Assembly: GCA_030523205.1 (NCBI GenBank)
Contig: JAUNJD010000007.1
Coordinates: 1 to 33,269, forward strand
Length of the DNA stretch: 33,269 nt
Origin: Bacteroides sp.
GTDB lineage: Bacteria > Bacteroidota > Bacteroidia > Bacteroidales > Bacteroidaceae
Direction of reading: 5' to 3'
The position numbers were made by a program, and so were the translations under genes. Below the pieces are notes generated by a model. It worked only from the letters and a program-made list of their open reading frames with translations, did no database searches and was not told the DNA's origin. Shown one piece after another: positions 17,861 to 26,044 of this stretch (its first letter is position 1; every line of letters starts with the position of its first letter).

Positions 17861-20800
17861 ATGAAAAGATTCTTGTACCTGATTACCACAATTACCCTTT
17901 GGATATGGTCTGTACCTATCCAAGGTCAACCCGATTGCCTGTTTACCCATTATTCCTCCGAAGACGGCCTTTCACAGAATACCATCATGAATATTTTGCA
18001 GGACAGGAAAGGGAATATGTGGTTCTCTACCTGGGACGGCATCAACAAGTTCAACGGCTATACATTCAAGTCCTATAAGGCGCGATTGGACAATAGGATT
18101 GCGCTGGCCAATAACCGCACGGATTATATTTACGAAGATAAGTTCGGCTTCATCTGGTTGCAGACATACGATAACCAAGTCTATCGTTTCGACCCTCGCA
18201 CAGAGGTGTTTGAACCTGTCTCTTCGGGACAGGACAATGGCAGTGTGGCCATAGCGACTTCTATCAAGCCGTTGGCAAGCGGGGTGGTATGGCTGCTCAC
18301 CGAGCACGATGGCGGCATACGTGTCAAGACCGATCCGCATACTTATCGGATGGTGTCGGAGTGGTACTCAGACAGTTCCGAATCGTTTTCCATCACTTGC
18401 ATTCACAATGTTTATGAAGACAATGACGGCCGTGAGTGGCTGCTGACCGACAATGGTCTGGGGATGCTTTCGCCCGGAACGAATACGCCTGCCTTTTATT
18501 TTGCCGAAACCACCCGCGACAAAGATGCGAAGAAGCAGGCATTCTTTGTCGGACAGGAAGTAGGAGACGAAATCTTTTTTGGTTCGGATAATGGCCGCGT
18601 GTGGCGATACGACAAGCGAAACGGGCAATTTCAGCTGTTGCGGCTTTCGGTTACGTCGCAGGTGATAGCCATTCGTCGGGTGGGTGCAGACGATGTGTTG
18701 CTGGTTACAGCTACCGATGGCTTCTTCATCTACAATCCGCCTACGCAGAAGTTGGAACACTACGAGGCTTCCCGTTTCCCGAAGGCTCCCATCGTGTCGG
18801 CTTATGTAGATAAGGGAGAGGAAGTTTGGTTTGAACAGCACGTACCGGGCACGGTAGTCCACTTCAATCCCCGCACCCGCCAGCTGAAGACGGAAGTAAT
18901 ACCGGTAGAGCCTACCAGTACGGACCGCTCACGTCCGGCTTTCCATGTGCACGAAGACGTTAACGGCATAGTATGGGTGCATCCCTACGGCGGTGGTTTC
19001 TCTTACTTCGATCGCAAGGCCAATTGCCTGCGTCCTTTCTACAACAGCCTGTCCGATGGCAATTGGCGATTCTCCAACAAGATACATACGGCTTTCTCCG
19101 ACCGTCAGGGCAACCTGTGGATGTGTACCCACTCCAAGGGACTGGAGAAAGTAACCTTCCGTTCGTCGCAGTTCCACGTCGTGACGCCCGAGCCCCATCC
19201 TTACGAGTCACTGAGCAACGAGGTGCGTGCCATCTGCGAGGATAAGAATAAGAATCTATGGGTAGGCCTGAAAGACGGAAAACTTCGTGTATATGACAAG
19301 AACCGGAAAGAGCGAGGCTATCTGACGGCTTCCGGAACCATTGCACGCACAGGCGTACCGATGTTGGGCAATGCTTACTTTTTGTTGCAAGACAGCCACG
19401 ACAATTTGTGGATTGCTACCAAGGGTGACGGATTGGTCAAGGCCGAACCGCAAGGTACGCATTATAAGCTGACGCGCTACCGATACAGCAAAGACGACAT
19501 TTACAGTCTGAGCGACGATAATGTCTATTGTGTATATGAAGATGGGCACGGTCGCATCTGGGTAGCTACCTTCGGTGCGGGCATTTGCTACCTGACCCGC
19601 GATAAGAACGGGAAGGAAATCTTTATCAGTCACCGCAACCACTTGAAAGGATACCCCATTGACCAATGCTACCGGACTCGTTTCATTACAGGCGACCACC
19701 AGAAAAACGTATGGATAGGTACTACGGTAGGTGCCTTGGTGGTGAACGAGGACTTTGATACGCCGGAGGATGCCGTGTTCCACCACTTCATGCGCATTCC
19801 CCAAGACCAGCACAGCTTGAGTAACAACGATGTTCACTGGATTGTTTCCACTCGTACGAAGGAACTCTATTTGGCCACCTTTGGCGGTGGGCTGAACAAA
19901 CTGATTTCCATGGACGATGCGGGGAAGGCCTATTTCAAGTCGTACAGTGTAGAGAACGGCTTGCCCTCCGATGTCCTGCTATCCATCCGCGAAGATGCCG
20001 AGGGCAACCTTTGGATTAGTACGGAGAATGGCATCAGCAAGTTTGTCCCGTCCAAGGAGAAGTTCGATAATTATAGTGACAATTCCTTCTCCTTCAGCGT
20101 GCGTTTCAGTGAGGCGGCATCGGCCTATACCTCGCAAGGCGAGATGATGTTCGGTGCCAGCGAAGGTGTCTTTGTGTTCTGTCCCGATTCTATCCGTAAA
20201 AGCAATTACGTGCCTCCTATCATATTCGACAATCTGCTGATAGCCAATGAGAATGTTGTTCCGGGTTCCCATTCGGTATTGGCCGAGAGCCTGGACGATA
20301 CCCGCGAACTGACGTTGTCGCATAAGGAGAATATCTTTACCATTCAGTTTGCCGCGCTCGATTATTCCAAACCTTCCGAAACCCAATATGCTTATATCCT
20401 GGATGGATTTGAGAAAGCGTGGAACTACGTAGGCACACAGCGTTCGGCCACTTACACCAACTTGCCGAAGGGGCATTACGTATTCAAGGTGCGCTCTACC
20501 AATGCCGACGGAGTGTGGACAAACAATACCCGTACGCTCGATGTGGAGATTCTTCCCTCCTTCTGGGAAACCCCCTTTGCCTATTTCCTGTACGTACTGT
20601 TCCTGATATTGCTGATAATCACGGCTGTTTACATCCTGTTCACCATCTATCGCCTAAAGCACAAGGTAGTGATGGAACAGCAGATGACGGACATGAAACT
20701 GCGTTTCTTTACCGACATCTCCCACGAACTGCGTACGCCGCTCACCCTGATTGCCGGTCCGGTGGAAAATGTGCTGCAAAACGCAACGCTTCCCGCCGAT

Positions 20801-22393
20801 GTGCGCGAGCAACTGAAGGTGGTAGATCGTAACACCAACCGTATGCTGAGGTTGGTGAACCAGATTCTTGACTTCCGCAAGATACAGAACCGCAAGATGA
20901 AGATGCAGGTGCAACGGATAGACCTCGTATCTTTCACCCGCAAGATTATGGAGAACTTCGAGTCGCTGGCCGAAGAGCGCCACATCGACTTCCTGTTTAC
21001 TTCCGAAAAGGACGACCTCTACCTGTGGGTGGATGCCGATAAGTACGAGAAGATTGTGTTCAATCTCCTATCCAATGCCTTTAAATATACCCCCGACGGA
21101 AAGATGATTTCCATCTTCATCTGCGAAGACGAGAAAACCATTTCCATCGGCGTGCAGGACCAAGGCATCGGCATCGCCGAAAACAAGAAGAAGTCCATCT
21201 TCCTCCGTTTCGAGAATCTGGTGGACCGCAACCTGTTCAACCAATCCAGCACGGGCATCGGCCTTTCCTTGGTGAAGGAGCTGGTCGAGATGCACAAGGC
21301 CGTGATTACGGTAGATAGCAAGTTGGGTGAGGGTAGTTGCTTCAAGGTGGATTTCCGCAAAGGCAAGGACCATTACGACGAGTCGGTCGAATTCCTGCAA
21401 GACGATGCTTCGGTAGGGCTGACCATGCCGCTGCATACCACCGTGACCGATGCCTCTGTAGCTTTGCCCGATGGTGAATCGGAATACAAGACGATAGAGG
21501 AAGGACAGACCGACAATGCCGAAACCACATCGGCCGACACCTCCAAAGGCCTGATGCTGCTGGTAGAAGATAATTCGGAGTTGCGTATGTTCCTGCGTAC
21601 CATCTTTGCAGCCGACTATCGCATCGTTGAGGCCGAAGACGGTATGCAGGGCTGGAGCAAGGCATTGAAGTTCCTGCCGGACATCATTATCAGCGACGTG
21701 ATGATGCCCGAAAAGGACGGAATTGCCATGACCCGCGAACTGCGTGCCGACATGACCACCAGTCACATCCCCATCGTCCTGCTGACTGCCAAGTCATCCA
21801 TCGAGAGCAAGCTGGAAGGACTGGAATATGGTGCCGACGACTACATCACCAAGCCCTTCAGCGCCACCTACCTGAAGGCCCGCGTAAAGAATCTGCTGGC
21901 ACGCCGGTTGAAGTTGCAGGAGACGTACCGCGAAGACCTGATGCCATCGAGCGCACAGCCGGTCACCACGCCTCAGCCCTCCGATACGTTGGACGCTGCC
22001 ACACTGTCTGCCGAGGGGGCAGCCGTTGCCGAAGAGAAGAAGATGCCGGATATGTCGCCCAACGACCGCAAGTTCATGGACCGTCTGGTAGAACTGATGG
22101 AAAAGAACATGGACAACGGCGACTTGGTGGTAGATGACTTGGTGCAGGAATTGGCCGTCAGCCGCTCGGTATTCTTCAAGAAGCTGAAGACGCTGACCGG
22201 ATTGGCCCCCATCGAGTTCATCAAGGAGATGCGCATCAATCGTGCTGTCCAGCTGATAGAGACCGGCGAATACTCCATGACGCAGATTTCCTATATGGTG
22301 GGCATCAACGACCCGCGTTACTTCAGCAAGTGCTTCAAGCAGAAGATGGGTATGACGCCGACGGAATACAGAGAAAAGGTGATGAGGCTGTGA
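17861..22393 (+). CDS. Hybrid two-component system (HTCS) sensor-regulator
   Basis: One-protein sensor and transcription factor that activates PUL genes on binding an oligosaccharide in the periplasm. ATG 17861 gives a signal peptide (MKRFLYLITTITLWIWSVPIQG); the TTG at 17855 adds only two residues. The 1510 residues run as follows. First come two-component propeller repeats (WFSTWDGINKFNGY through NLWISTENGISKF, about 20-730). Next are a Y_Y_Y domain (~830-900) and a membrane span (~907-930). The HisKA domain has His955 in DISHELRTPL, and the ATPase domain shows NLLSNAFKYTPDG and STGIGLSLVKELV. The receiver domain has phospho-acceptor Asp1279 in IIISDVMMPE, and an AraC-type HTH (AVSRSVFFKKLKTLTG; INDPRYFSKCFKQKMGMTPTEYREK) ends the protein. 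All catalytic residues appear intact. The target is either flanking PUL; the divergent esterase and the pectin genes make PUL 2 a reasonable guess. Confidence 0.96.
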   Translation: MKRFLYLITTITLWIWSVPIQGQPDCLFTHYSSEDGLSQNTIMNILQDRKGNMWFSTWDGINKFNGYTFKSYKARLDNRIALANNRTDYIYEDKFGFIWLQTYDNQVYRFDPRTEVFEPVSSGQDNGSVAIATSIKPLASGVVWLLTEHDGGIRVKTDPHTYRMVSEWYSDSSESFSITCIHNVYEDNDGREWLLTDNGLGMLSPGTNTPAFYFAETTRDKDAKKQAFFVGQEVGDEIFFGSDNGRVWRYDKRNGQFQLLRLSVTSQVIAIRRVGADDVLLVTATDGFFIYNPPTQKLEHYEASRFPKAPIVSAYVDKGEEVWFEQHVPGTVVHFNPRTRQLKTEVIPVEPTSTDRSRPAFHVHEDVNGIVWVHPYGGGFSYFDRKANCLRPFYNSLSDGNWRFSNKIHTAFSDRQGNLWMCTHSKGLEKVTFRSSQFHVVTPEPHPYESLSNEVRAICEDKNKNLWVGLKDGKLRVYDKNRKERGYLTASGTIARTGVPMLGNAYFLLQDSHDNLWIATKGDGLVKAEPQGTHYKLTRYRYSKDDIYSLSDDNVYCVYEDGHGRIWVATFGAGICYLTRDKNGKEIFISHRNHLKGYPIDQCYRTRFITGDHQKNVWIGTTVGALVVNEDFDTPEDAVFHHFMRIPQDQHSLSNNDVHWIVSTRTKELYLATFGGGLNKLISMDDAGKAYFKSYSVENGLPSDVLLSIREDAEGNLWISTENGISKFVPSKEKFDNYSDNSFSFSVRFSEAASAYTSQGEMMFGASEGVFVFCPDSIRKSNYVPPIIFDNLLIANENVVPGSHSVLAESLDDTRELTLSHKENIFTIQFAALDYSKPSETQYAYILDGFEKAWNYVGTQRSATYTNLPKGHYVFKVRSTNADGVWTNNTRTLDVEILPSFWETPFAYFLYVLFLILLIITAVYILFTIYRLKHKVVMEQQMTDMKLRFFTDISHELRTPLTLIAGPVENVLQNATLPADVREQLKVVDRNTNRMLRLVNQILDFRKIQNRKMKMQVQRIDLVSFTRKIMENFESLAEERHIDFLFTSEKDDLYLWVDADKYEKIVFNLLSNAFKYTPDGKMISIFICEDEKTISIGVQDQGIGIAENKKKSIFLRFENLVDRNLFNQSSTGIGLSLVKELVEMHKAVITVDSKLGEGSCFKVDFRKGKDHYDESVEFLQDDASVGLTMPLHTTVTDASVALPDGESEYKTIEEGQTDNAETTSADTSKGLMLLVEDNSELRMFLRTIFAADYRIVEAEDGMQGWSKALKFLPDIIISDVMMPEKDGIAMTRELRADMTTSHIPIVLLTAKSSIESKLEGLEYGADDYITKPFSATYLKARVKNLLARRLKLQETYREDLMPSSAQPVTTPQPSDTLDAATLSAEGAAVAEEKKMPDMSPNDRKFMDRLVELMEKNMDNGDLVVDDLVQELAVSRSVFFKKLKTLTGLAPIEFIKEMRINRAVQLIETGEYSMTQISYMVGINDPRYFSKCFKQKMGMTPTEYREKVMRL

Positions 22394-22532
22394 CGGAGCA
22401 TCTCCGCATCGAATGCACGGCATACTTCTTCTTTCTGTCAATATGCCTTCAAAGGGGGCACCGACCTTCTTTCTTTCAGTTAAAACAGGAAAGGTAATTG
22501 AGCGTTTTTTCGTTTTTCTCGTTCAAACGTCT

Positions 22533-22540
22533 TATATTTG
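22533..22540 (+). promoter_or_regulatory. -7 element before the HMA-like gene
   Basis: TATATTTG matches TAnnTTTG exactly, followed by TGGTG and a leader of about 25 nt to the ATG at 22573. A T-rich stretch 20-25 nt upstream may supply the -33 contact. Confidence 0.6.
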
Positions 22541-22572
22541 TGGTGTTATATTAACTAAAAAACAAATCAAAC

Positions 22573-23076
22573 ATGAAGAAAGTGACATTACTCTTTGCAG
22601 TCATGGCAACAATGATGGTCAGCACTGCTTATGCAAAAGACATTCGTGTCGTCGAAATTTCTACCGGAAAAGGTATGAGTTCTAACTATGACAGCACCAT
22701 TCAGTCCATTCTGAAAACAGTTTCCGGCGTTTCCAAAGTAGTTTCTGATGTAGCCAATCTTGTACTTACCGTGACCTACGATGCTGACAAAATCAGCGTA
22801 ACCGACATTGTCGGACACATCAACAAGCAAGAACCCCGTTTCGAGGCCAAACAGAAAAGCGAGCCCAAGACCAAACAATGGGTAAAAGCTGAGCAGAAGC
22901 GCGACAAGGCCGAACAGAAGGTAGAACGCGAACGTAAGGAAGCCCAGCAACGCGACCAGGAACGGAAACAGCAACAGAATCAAGATGACCGCCAAGACAG
23001 CAAGAAAGACAGCAAGCAGAGCGGTGATCGCCAAGGTGGTGAACGCCAAGCCAACAACCAAGGTGGCCGCCGATGA
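22573..23076 (+). CDS. Small secreted HMA-fold-like protein without cysteines, charged C-terminal tail
   Basis: Unassigned 167-residue periplasmic protein. A signal peptide (MKKVTLLFAVMATMMVSTAYA) precedes a ~70-residue domain whose layout resembles a heavy-metal-associated ferredoxin-like fold: strand DIRVVEIS, helix TIQSILKTVSGV, strands KVVSDVANLVLTVTYD, helix TDIVGHINK. The usual CxxC metal site is absent (GKGMSSNYDS takes that place), so copper or zinc binding in the standard way is unlikely. Residues ~95-167 are almost entirely Lys, Arg, Glu, Asp, Gln and Asn and look like a charged helix followed by a disordered tail (DRQGGERQANNQGGRR). It has its own promoter and a strong shared terminator, so it is probably expressed alone. 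Function unknown. Confidence 0.85.
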   Translation: MKKVTLLFAVMATMMVSTAYAKDIRVVEISTGKGMSSNYDSTIQSILKTVSGVSKVVSDVANLVLTVTYDADKISVTDIVGHINKQEPRFEAKQKSEPKTKQWVKAEQKRDKAEQKVERERKEAQQRDQERKQQQNQDDRQDSKKDSKQSGDRQGGERQANNQGGRR

Positions 23077-23095
23077 TCTTCCCGTATAAGAAACA

Positions 23096-23129
23096 AAGAG
23101 GGCGTATCAAGATGCCGATACGCCCTCTT
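23096..23129. terminator. Bidirectional terminator between convergent genes
   Basis: AAGAGGGCGTATC at 23096-23108 pairs perfectly with GATACGCCCTCTT at 23117-23129 (13-bp stem, 8-nt loop). On the minus strand it is followed by TGTTTCTTATAC. It lies between the stops of the HMA-like gene and the convergent nuclease gene and can serve both. Confidence 0.85.
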
Positions 23130-23158
23130 CTGTATAATATCTCTTCCAAGTGATTACA

Positions 23159-24028
23159 TTAAGATATTTTCTCTATCTCCTCCTGCGTTAATCCCGTAGC
23201 TTGAGAAATAACATTGATAGGTACGCCTAGTCTCTTCAGATTACGGGCATTCTCTTTCTTTTCCTCCATACGTCCTCCCATACGTCCTTCTTCTCGTCCT
23301 TTCTTCTCGGCTGTGGATAGCACACTATACCAATCGCGGAAATTCTTGAGGCTATCCCAATATTCGCTTAATTCAGTTTTGCTGAACTTGGCTATTTCTG
23401 CTGTTTCAAAGAGACGGTCGAAGACTCTGTTTTGCAAAGCTCTCGGACGTTCGAGCAAAGAAGAAAGGTTGCGGAGTACAAAAAGCCACTTGTCGAACAT
23501 CGTTTCCAACTCATCTTCATCCTTGTTGAATTTAGGCATTTCGAGATAGATAAAGGTGAGCTTGTCATAGAAAACCTTGTGGGTATAAAGATCTACCAAC
23601 TTTACTTCGTGATGGTAATATTCGTTGTCGGACTTGTCGAAGGAAAAGTTGAGAATACCAATCACATAGACTGCCTTCAATTCATAGTCCCATTCGCCTC
23701 GCTTTGCTTGTTCACGGATGGGGAAAGTGGAATAAAAAACACTACGATCCTTGAAGAATTGTTGCTCACCACGTTGCATCTCGACTAAAAACTTCTCGCC
23801 CTGTTCGTTCTCACAATAAACATCGAACACGGCACGGCGGTCATATTCCAGTGTGCCGAGGTGCTCTGCATTCAGATAAGTCACATCCTTGATCACTTCT
23901 TCCCCGAACAGCAAAGCATTTAAGAAACTAATCAGCAATTCCTTGTTCATTGCCGTGCCAAACAGCAACTTGAAGCCGAAATCAGTGTATGGGTTTATGT
24001 ACTTATCCTGTATTCCTTCTGTTCCCAT
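23159..24028 (-). CDS. PD-(D/E)XK nuclease family protein (Rpn/YhgA-like transposase family)
   Basis: Member of the Rpn / PDDEXK_2 family, whose characterised members are DNA endonucleases that promote RecA-independent recombination; many copies are scattered in Bacteroides genomes. The 289 residues open with the family signature KYINPYTDFGFKLLFGT. The nuclease core shows Asp69 (AVFDVYCEN) and Glu83-x-Gln85 (FLVEMQRGE). The C-terminal region is charged (KKGREEGRMGGRMEEKKENARNLKRLG) and ends with a helix typical of the family (VISQATGLTQEEIEKI). The gene looks intact with a good promoter upstream. It sits next to a palindromic repeat cluster; no terminal repeats of a classical transposon were seen. 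Confidence 0.9.
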   Translation of the reverse strand: MGTEGIQDKYINPYTDFGFKLLFGTAMNKELLISFLNALLFGEEVIKDVTYLNAEHLGTLEYDRRAVFDVYCENEQGEKFLVEMQRGEQQFFKDRSVFYSTFPIREQAKRGEWDYELKAVYVIGILNFSFDKSDNEYYHHEVKLVDLYTHKVFYDKLTFIYLEMPKFNKDEDELETMFDKWLFVLRNLSSLLERPRALQNRVFDRLFETAEIAKFSKTELSEYWDSLKNFRDWYSVLSTAEKKGREEGRMGGRMEEKKENARNLKRLGVPINVISQATGLTQEEIEKIS

Positions 24029-24140
24029 GATGCTTTCTGTTTTTAGGGTTTGAGAATCAAAATCCGGAAGTAATTATTAGTCTATGATGTGGCAGAATGA
24101 CATCTAAAAAGACTTTGTAGACCACACGGCTTGACAAATA

Positions 24141-24170
24141 CAAAAGTAACAATAATAAGATAAAAGTCAA
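24141..24170 (-). promoter_or_regulatory. Promoter of the PD-(D/E)XK gene
   Basis: Read on the minus strand, TTG (24170-24168) and TACTTTTG (24148-24141) are separated by 19 nt, matching the Bacteroides -33/-7 spacing. Transcription would start near 24135, giving a leader of about 105 nt. Confidence 0.6.
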
Positions 24171-24250
24171 GCGCGAGACGATTATTTTAACAGTGAAAGG
24201 GTTATCTTTTAGTTATCAAAATATCTACAGTATGCGGGATAACTATCTCC

Positions 24251-24346
24251 AACGTGAGGGCGCTATATGCGGAACGCGAGGGATATATATGGCTGACGCG
24301 ACAGCCATATATATCCAGCACGCTGAATCTATATGCCTAACACGTT
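24251..24346. repeat. Nested palindrome and ~22-bp degenerate repeat cluster
   Basis: GGATATATATGGCTG at 24281-24295 and CAGCCATATATATCC at 24302-24316 form a perfect 15-bp inverted repeat around ACGCGA. Outer AACGTG (24251) and CACGTT (24341) are also inverted about nearly the same centre. The interval reads as five spaced copies of an ACGyGA/CACGyT-like core, at 24252, 24274, 24296, 24319 and 24340, roughly every 22 bp, alternating with TATATG-containing blocks. No coding frame explains it. Confidence 0.75.
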
Positions 24347-24373
24347 GATAATCGGTGCTTTTACAGAAAGAAA

Positions 24374-24401
24374 GAAGCTGTCCCGTTGCCGAGACAGCTT
24401 C
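24374..24401 (-). terminator. Terminator of the PUL 2 susCD operon
   Basis: GAAGCTGTC (24374-24382) pairs with GACAGCTTC (24393-24401) around a 10-nt loop. On the minus strand the hairpin is followed by TTTCTTTCTGT. It lies about 43 nt after the stop of the DUF5123-type gene. Confidence 0.8.
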
Positions 24402-24443
24402 CATTAGTTAGTCAAATATGATATACTTCCTCACCGGGAAGGA

Positions 24444-26024
24444 TTAATACCAACGTGGGTCACCCGATGTAATGCTGGTTGTCAATGTGAAATCACCATT
24501 GGCTGCATCTGTGAACGGATCATCTGTCAGCTCCGTACCAGTTGTATCATAGTAGCTCGGTGATTCGCTGTTGCCGCTTGCCAGTGACATCAAGTTCGAA
24601 CAGTTGTAATAGTAGTTGTTGCCGAATGTTGCTTCGCCGGTAGAGCTTTGGTTCGCAAAACCACGCTTGTTGTTGAAGTTGGCAACGATATTGTTCGTGA
24701 ATGTATTACTATTACCCGTGAATCTTACGTAGAATACACGATAGTTGGCTCCACCATTACCTACGTTGTAGAACGTACATTGGTCAACCACGGTAACCAT
24801 GCTGGCTGATACGGAAGACGAAGCATTATCGGCACGGAATATGTCACGGCTTGCTGCACTTTCGTAGATGGTAGAGTTGGTCAGGTTGAGGTTGTTCCAA
24901 CCACCCTTACGGCTGTCGATAAAGTCACCACCACTGCAAGTAATGTCGTGGATATCGCAGTTGTCGATGTCGATGTTATCTACTACCGCTGCAACGTTGA
25001 TGTAGATAAGTCCCTTGGTGTATTCCCGCATTTCGCTCTTATAGATGTACAAGTCACCAAAGTCGCCTGCTTCTTTGTATTCGATGGCTTGGCTGCCGTC
25101 AGTGTCAGTACCGTCCAAAACAACCTTGTAGAGTGTGAGTGCTGCATCGTTGTACAACTGGATGCAAGCGTTGATGACAGGAGGATCATTCGGGTCGGCT
25201 GCACCGATTTCGATGCTGCTGCTGATTTCCAGCTTGTCGGCAGTCGAAGAATAAGTACCGGCGGCAAGGGCAAAGCGAGTACCTTCGGCTGCACTTGTGA
25301 GGGCGGTTACCCAGTCTTCCGAGGGAGTCAATACCTGGTCGGCTGTTGTGCTATAATCTTCATCGGTTGTGAAGAGGGCATAACCACGAGTCTTGCCGTT
25401 CAGCTTCAAGGTAGCTCTATAATCGGTGTTAGCAGAAAGTCCGCTAATGGTAGCTGAGCTGGCTGATATCTGGCTGCTTGTCAATGCTACGTTTACGGTA
25501 GTAGCGCTAGAACCGGATTCCGTAGGTACGCAAGTGATAGAGTCAACTTCAATACCGGAAACCCACGATAAAGATATGGAAGACTCGGTATAGTCGAATG
25601 GATATACATCGTTCATCTTCTGCTCAAGGTCTGTGGTACGAGAGATGGTAGTCCACTTGGACGAACGAGTGTCGTCGGACGAGTCAACGGCCCTTACGCG
25701 GATGTAGTAATCGGTTTCACCATACAAGTCGGTGAGGGTATCGGTAACAGCAGTCAGGGTGCTTGTATAGTCGGCAGTACGTTCGCCGTAGTCAGGACTG
25801 TCTGCGTATGCTTCTACTTCATAGTAGGAAGCTCCGGACATTTCGTCCCAGCTGACAATAATGTTGGTACCTTGGTAAAGGCGTGCAGAGATATTTGTCG
25901 GTGACAAAACGCGACCGAGAACCATGTCTTGTACGTCATCAGGATCGCTGCATGATGTCATGGCTGCACCGCTTATGCAAAGGGCTGCCATTAACGTATA
26001 AATAGTTGAAGTATATTTTTTCAT
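24444..26024 (-). CDS. DUF4957/DUF5123-type surface lipoprotein, probable pectin-binding
   Basis: Cell-surface lipoprotein of the kind found directly after susD in Bacteroides pectin loci, probably a glycan-binding protein. The 526 residues begin with a lipoprotein signal (MKKYTSTIYTLMAALCISGAAMTSC). Then come an Fn3-like domain (PTNISARLYQGTNIIVSWDE through YYIRVRAVDSSDDT, ~40-130), a second Fn3-like segment (~140-220), and a parallel beta-helix-like region (~235-526) with repeated Asn-rich turns (NIDIDNCDIHDITCSGGDF; NNLNLTNSTIYESAASRDIF; NTFTNNIVANFNNKRGF). The end (ITSGDPRWY) is typical of DUF5123. The helix resembles pectate lyase architecture, but I see no clear lyase catalytic set, so binding is more likely than cleavage. 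It is 20 nt after susD and last in the operon. Confidence 0.85.
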   Translation of the reverse strand: MKKYTSTIYTLMAALCISGAAMTSCSDPDDVQDMVLGRVLSPTNISARLYQGTNIIVSWDEMSGASYYEVEAYADSPDYGERTADYTSTLTAVTDTLTDLYGETDYYIRVRAVDSSDDTRSSKWTTISRTTDLEQKMNDVYPFDYTESSISLSWVSGIEVDSITCVPTESGSSATTVNVALTSSQISASSATISGLSANTDYRATLKLNGKTRGYALFTTDEDYSTTADQVLTPSEDWVTALTSAAEGTRFALAAGTYSSTADKLEISSSIEIGAADPNDPPVINACIQLYNDAALTLYKVVLDGTDTDGSQAIEYKEAGDFGDLYIYKSEMREYTKGLIYINVAAVVDNIDIDNCDIHDITCSGGDFIDSRKGGWNNLNLTNSTIYESAASRDIFRADNASSSVSASMVTVVDQCTFYNVGNGGANYRVFYVRFTGNSNTFTNNIVANFNNKRGFANQSSTGEATFGNNYYYNCSNLMSLASGNSESPSYYDTTGTELTDDPFTDAANGDFTLTTSITSGDPRWY

Positions 26025-26044
26025 TGTTCCTTAGTCATTTAAAA

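Larger units (their letters stand above)
24029..24443. other. Gene-free stretch with nuclease promoter, palindrome cluster and PUL 2 terminator
   Basis: These 415 bp carry no ORF of note. From left to right they hold the nuclease gene leader, its promoter (24141-24170), an AT-rich stretch with two GTTATC copies near 24200, the palindromic repeat cluster (24251-24346) and the terminator of the PUL 2 operon (24374-24401). Confidence 0.75.

Noticed and set aside
21068..21766. 232-codon minus-strand ORF inside the HTCS gene
   Set aside because: It is antisense to the kinase and receiver domains, whose motifs are intact; no independent start signal is seen.
22393..22414. Short hairpin CGGAG-CAT-CTCCG after the HTCS gene as terminator
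   Set aside because: The stem is only 5 bp and no T-run follows, so it does not meet the standard for a terminator call.
23159..24346. Complete insertion sequence carrying the PD-(D/E)XK gene
   Set aside because: No terminal inverted repeats or target-site duplication bracket the gene, and the palindrome cluster lies on one side only.
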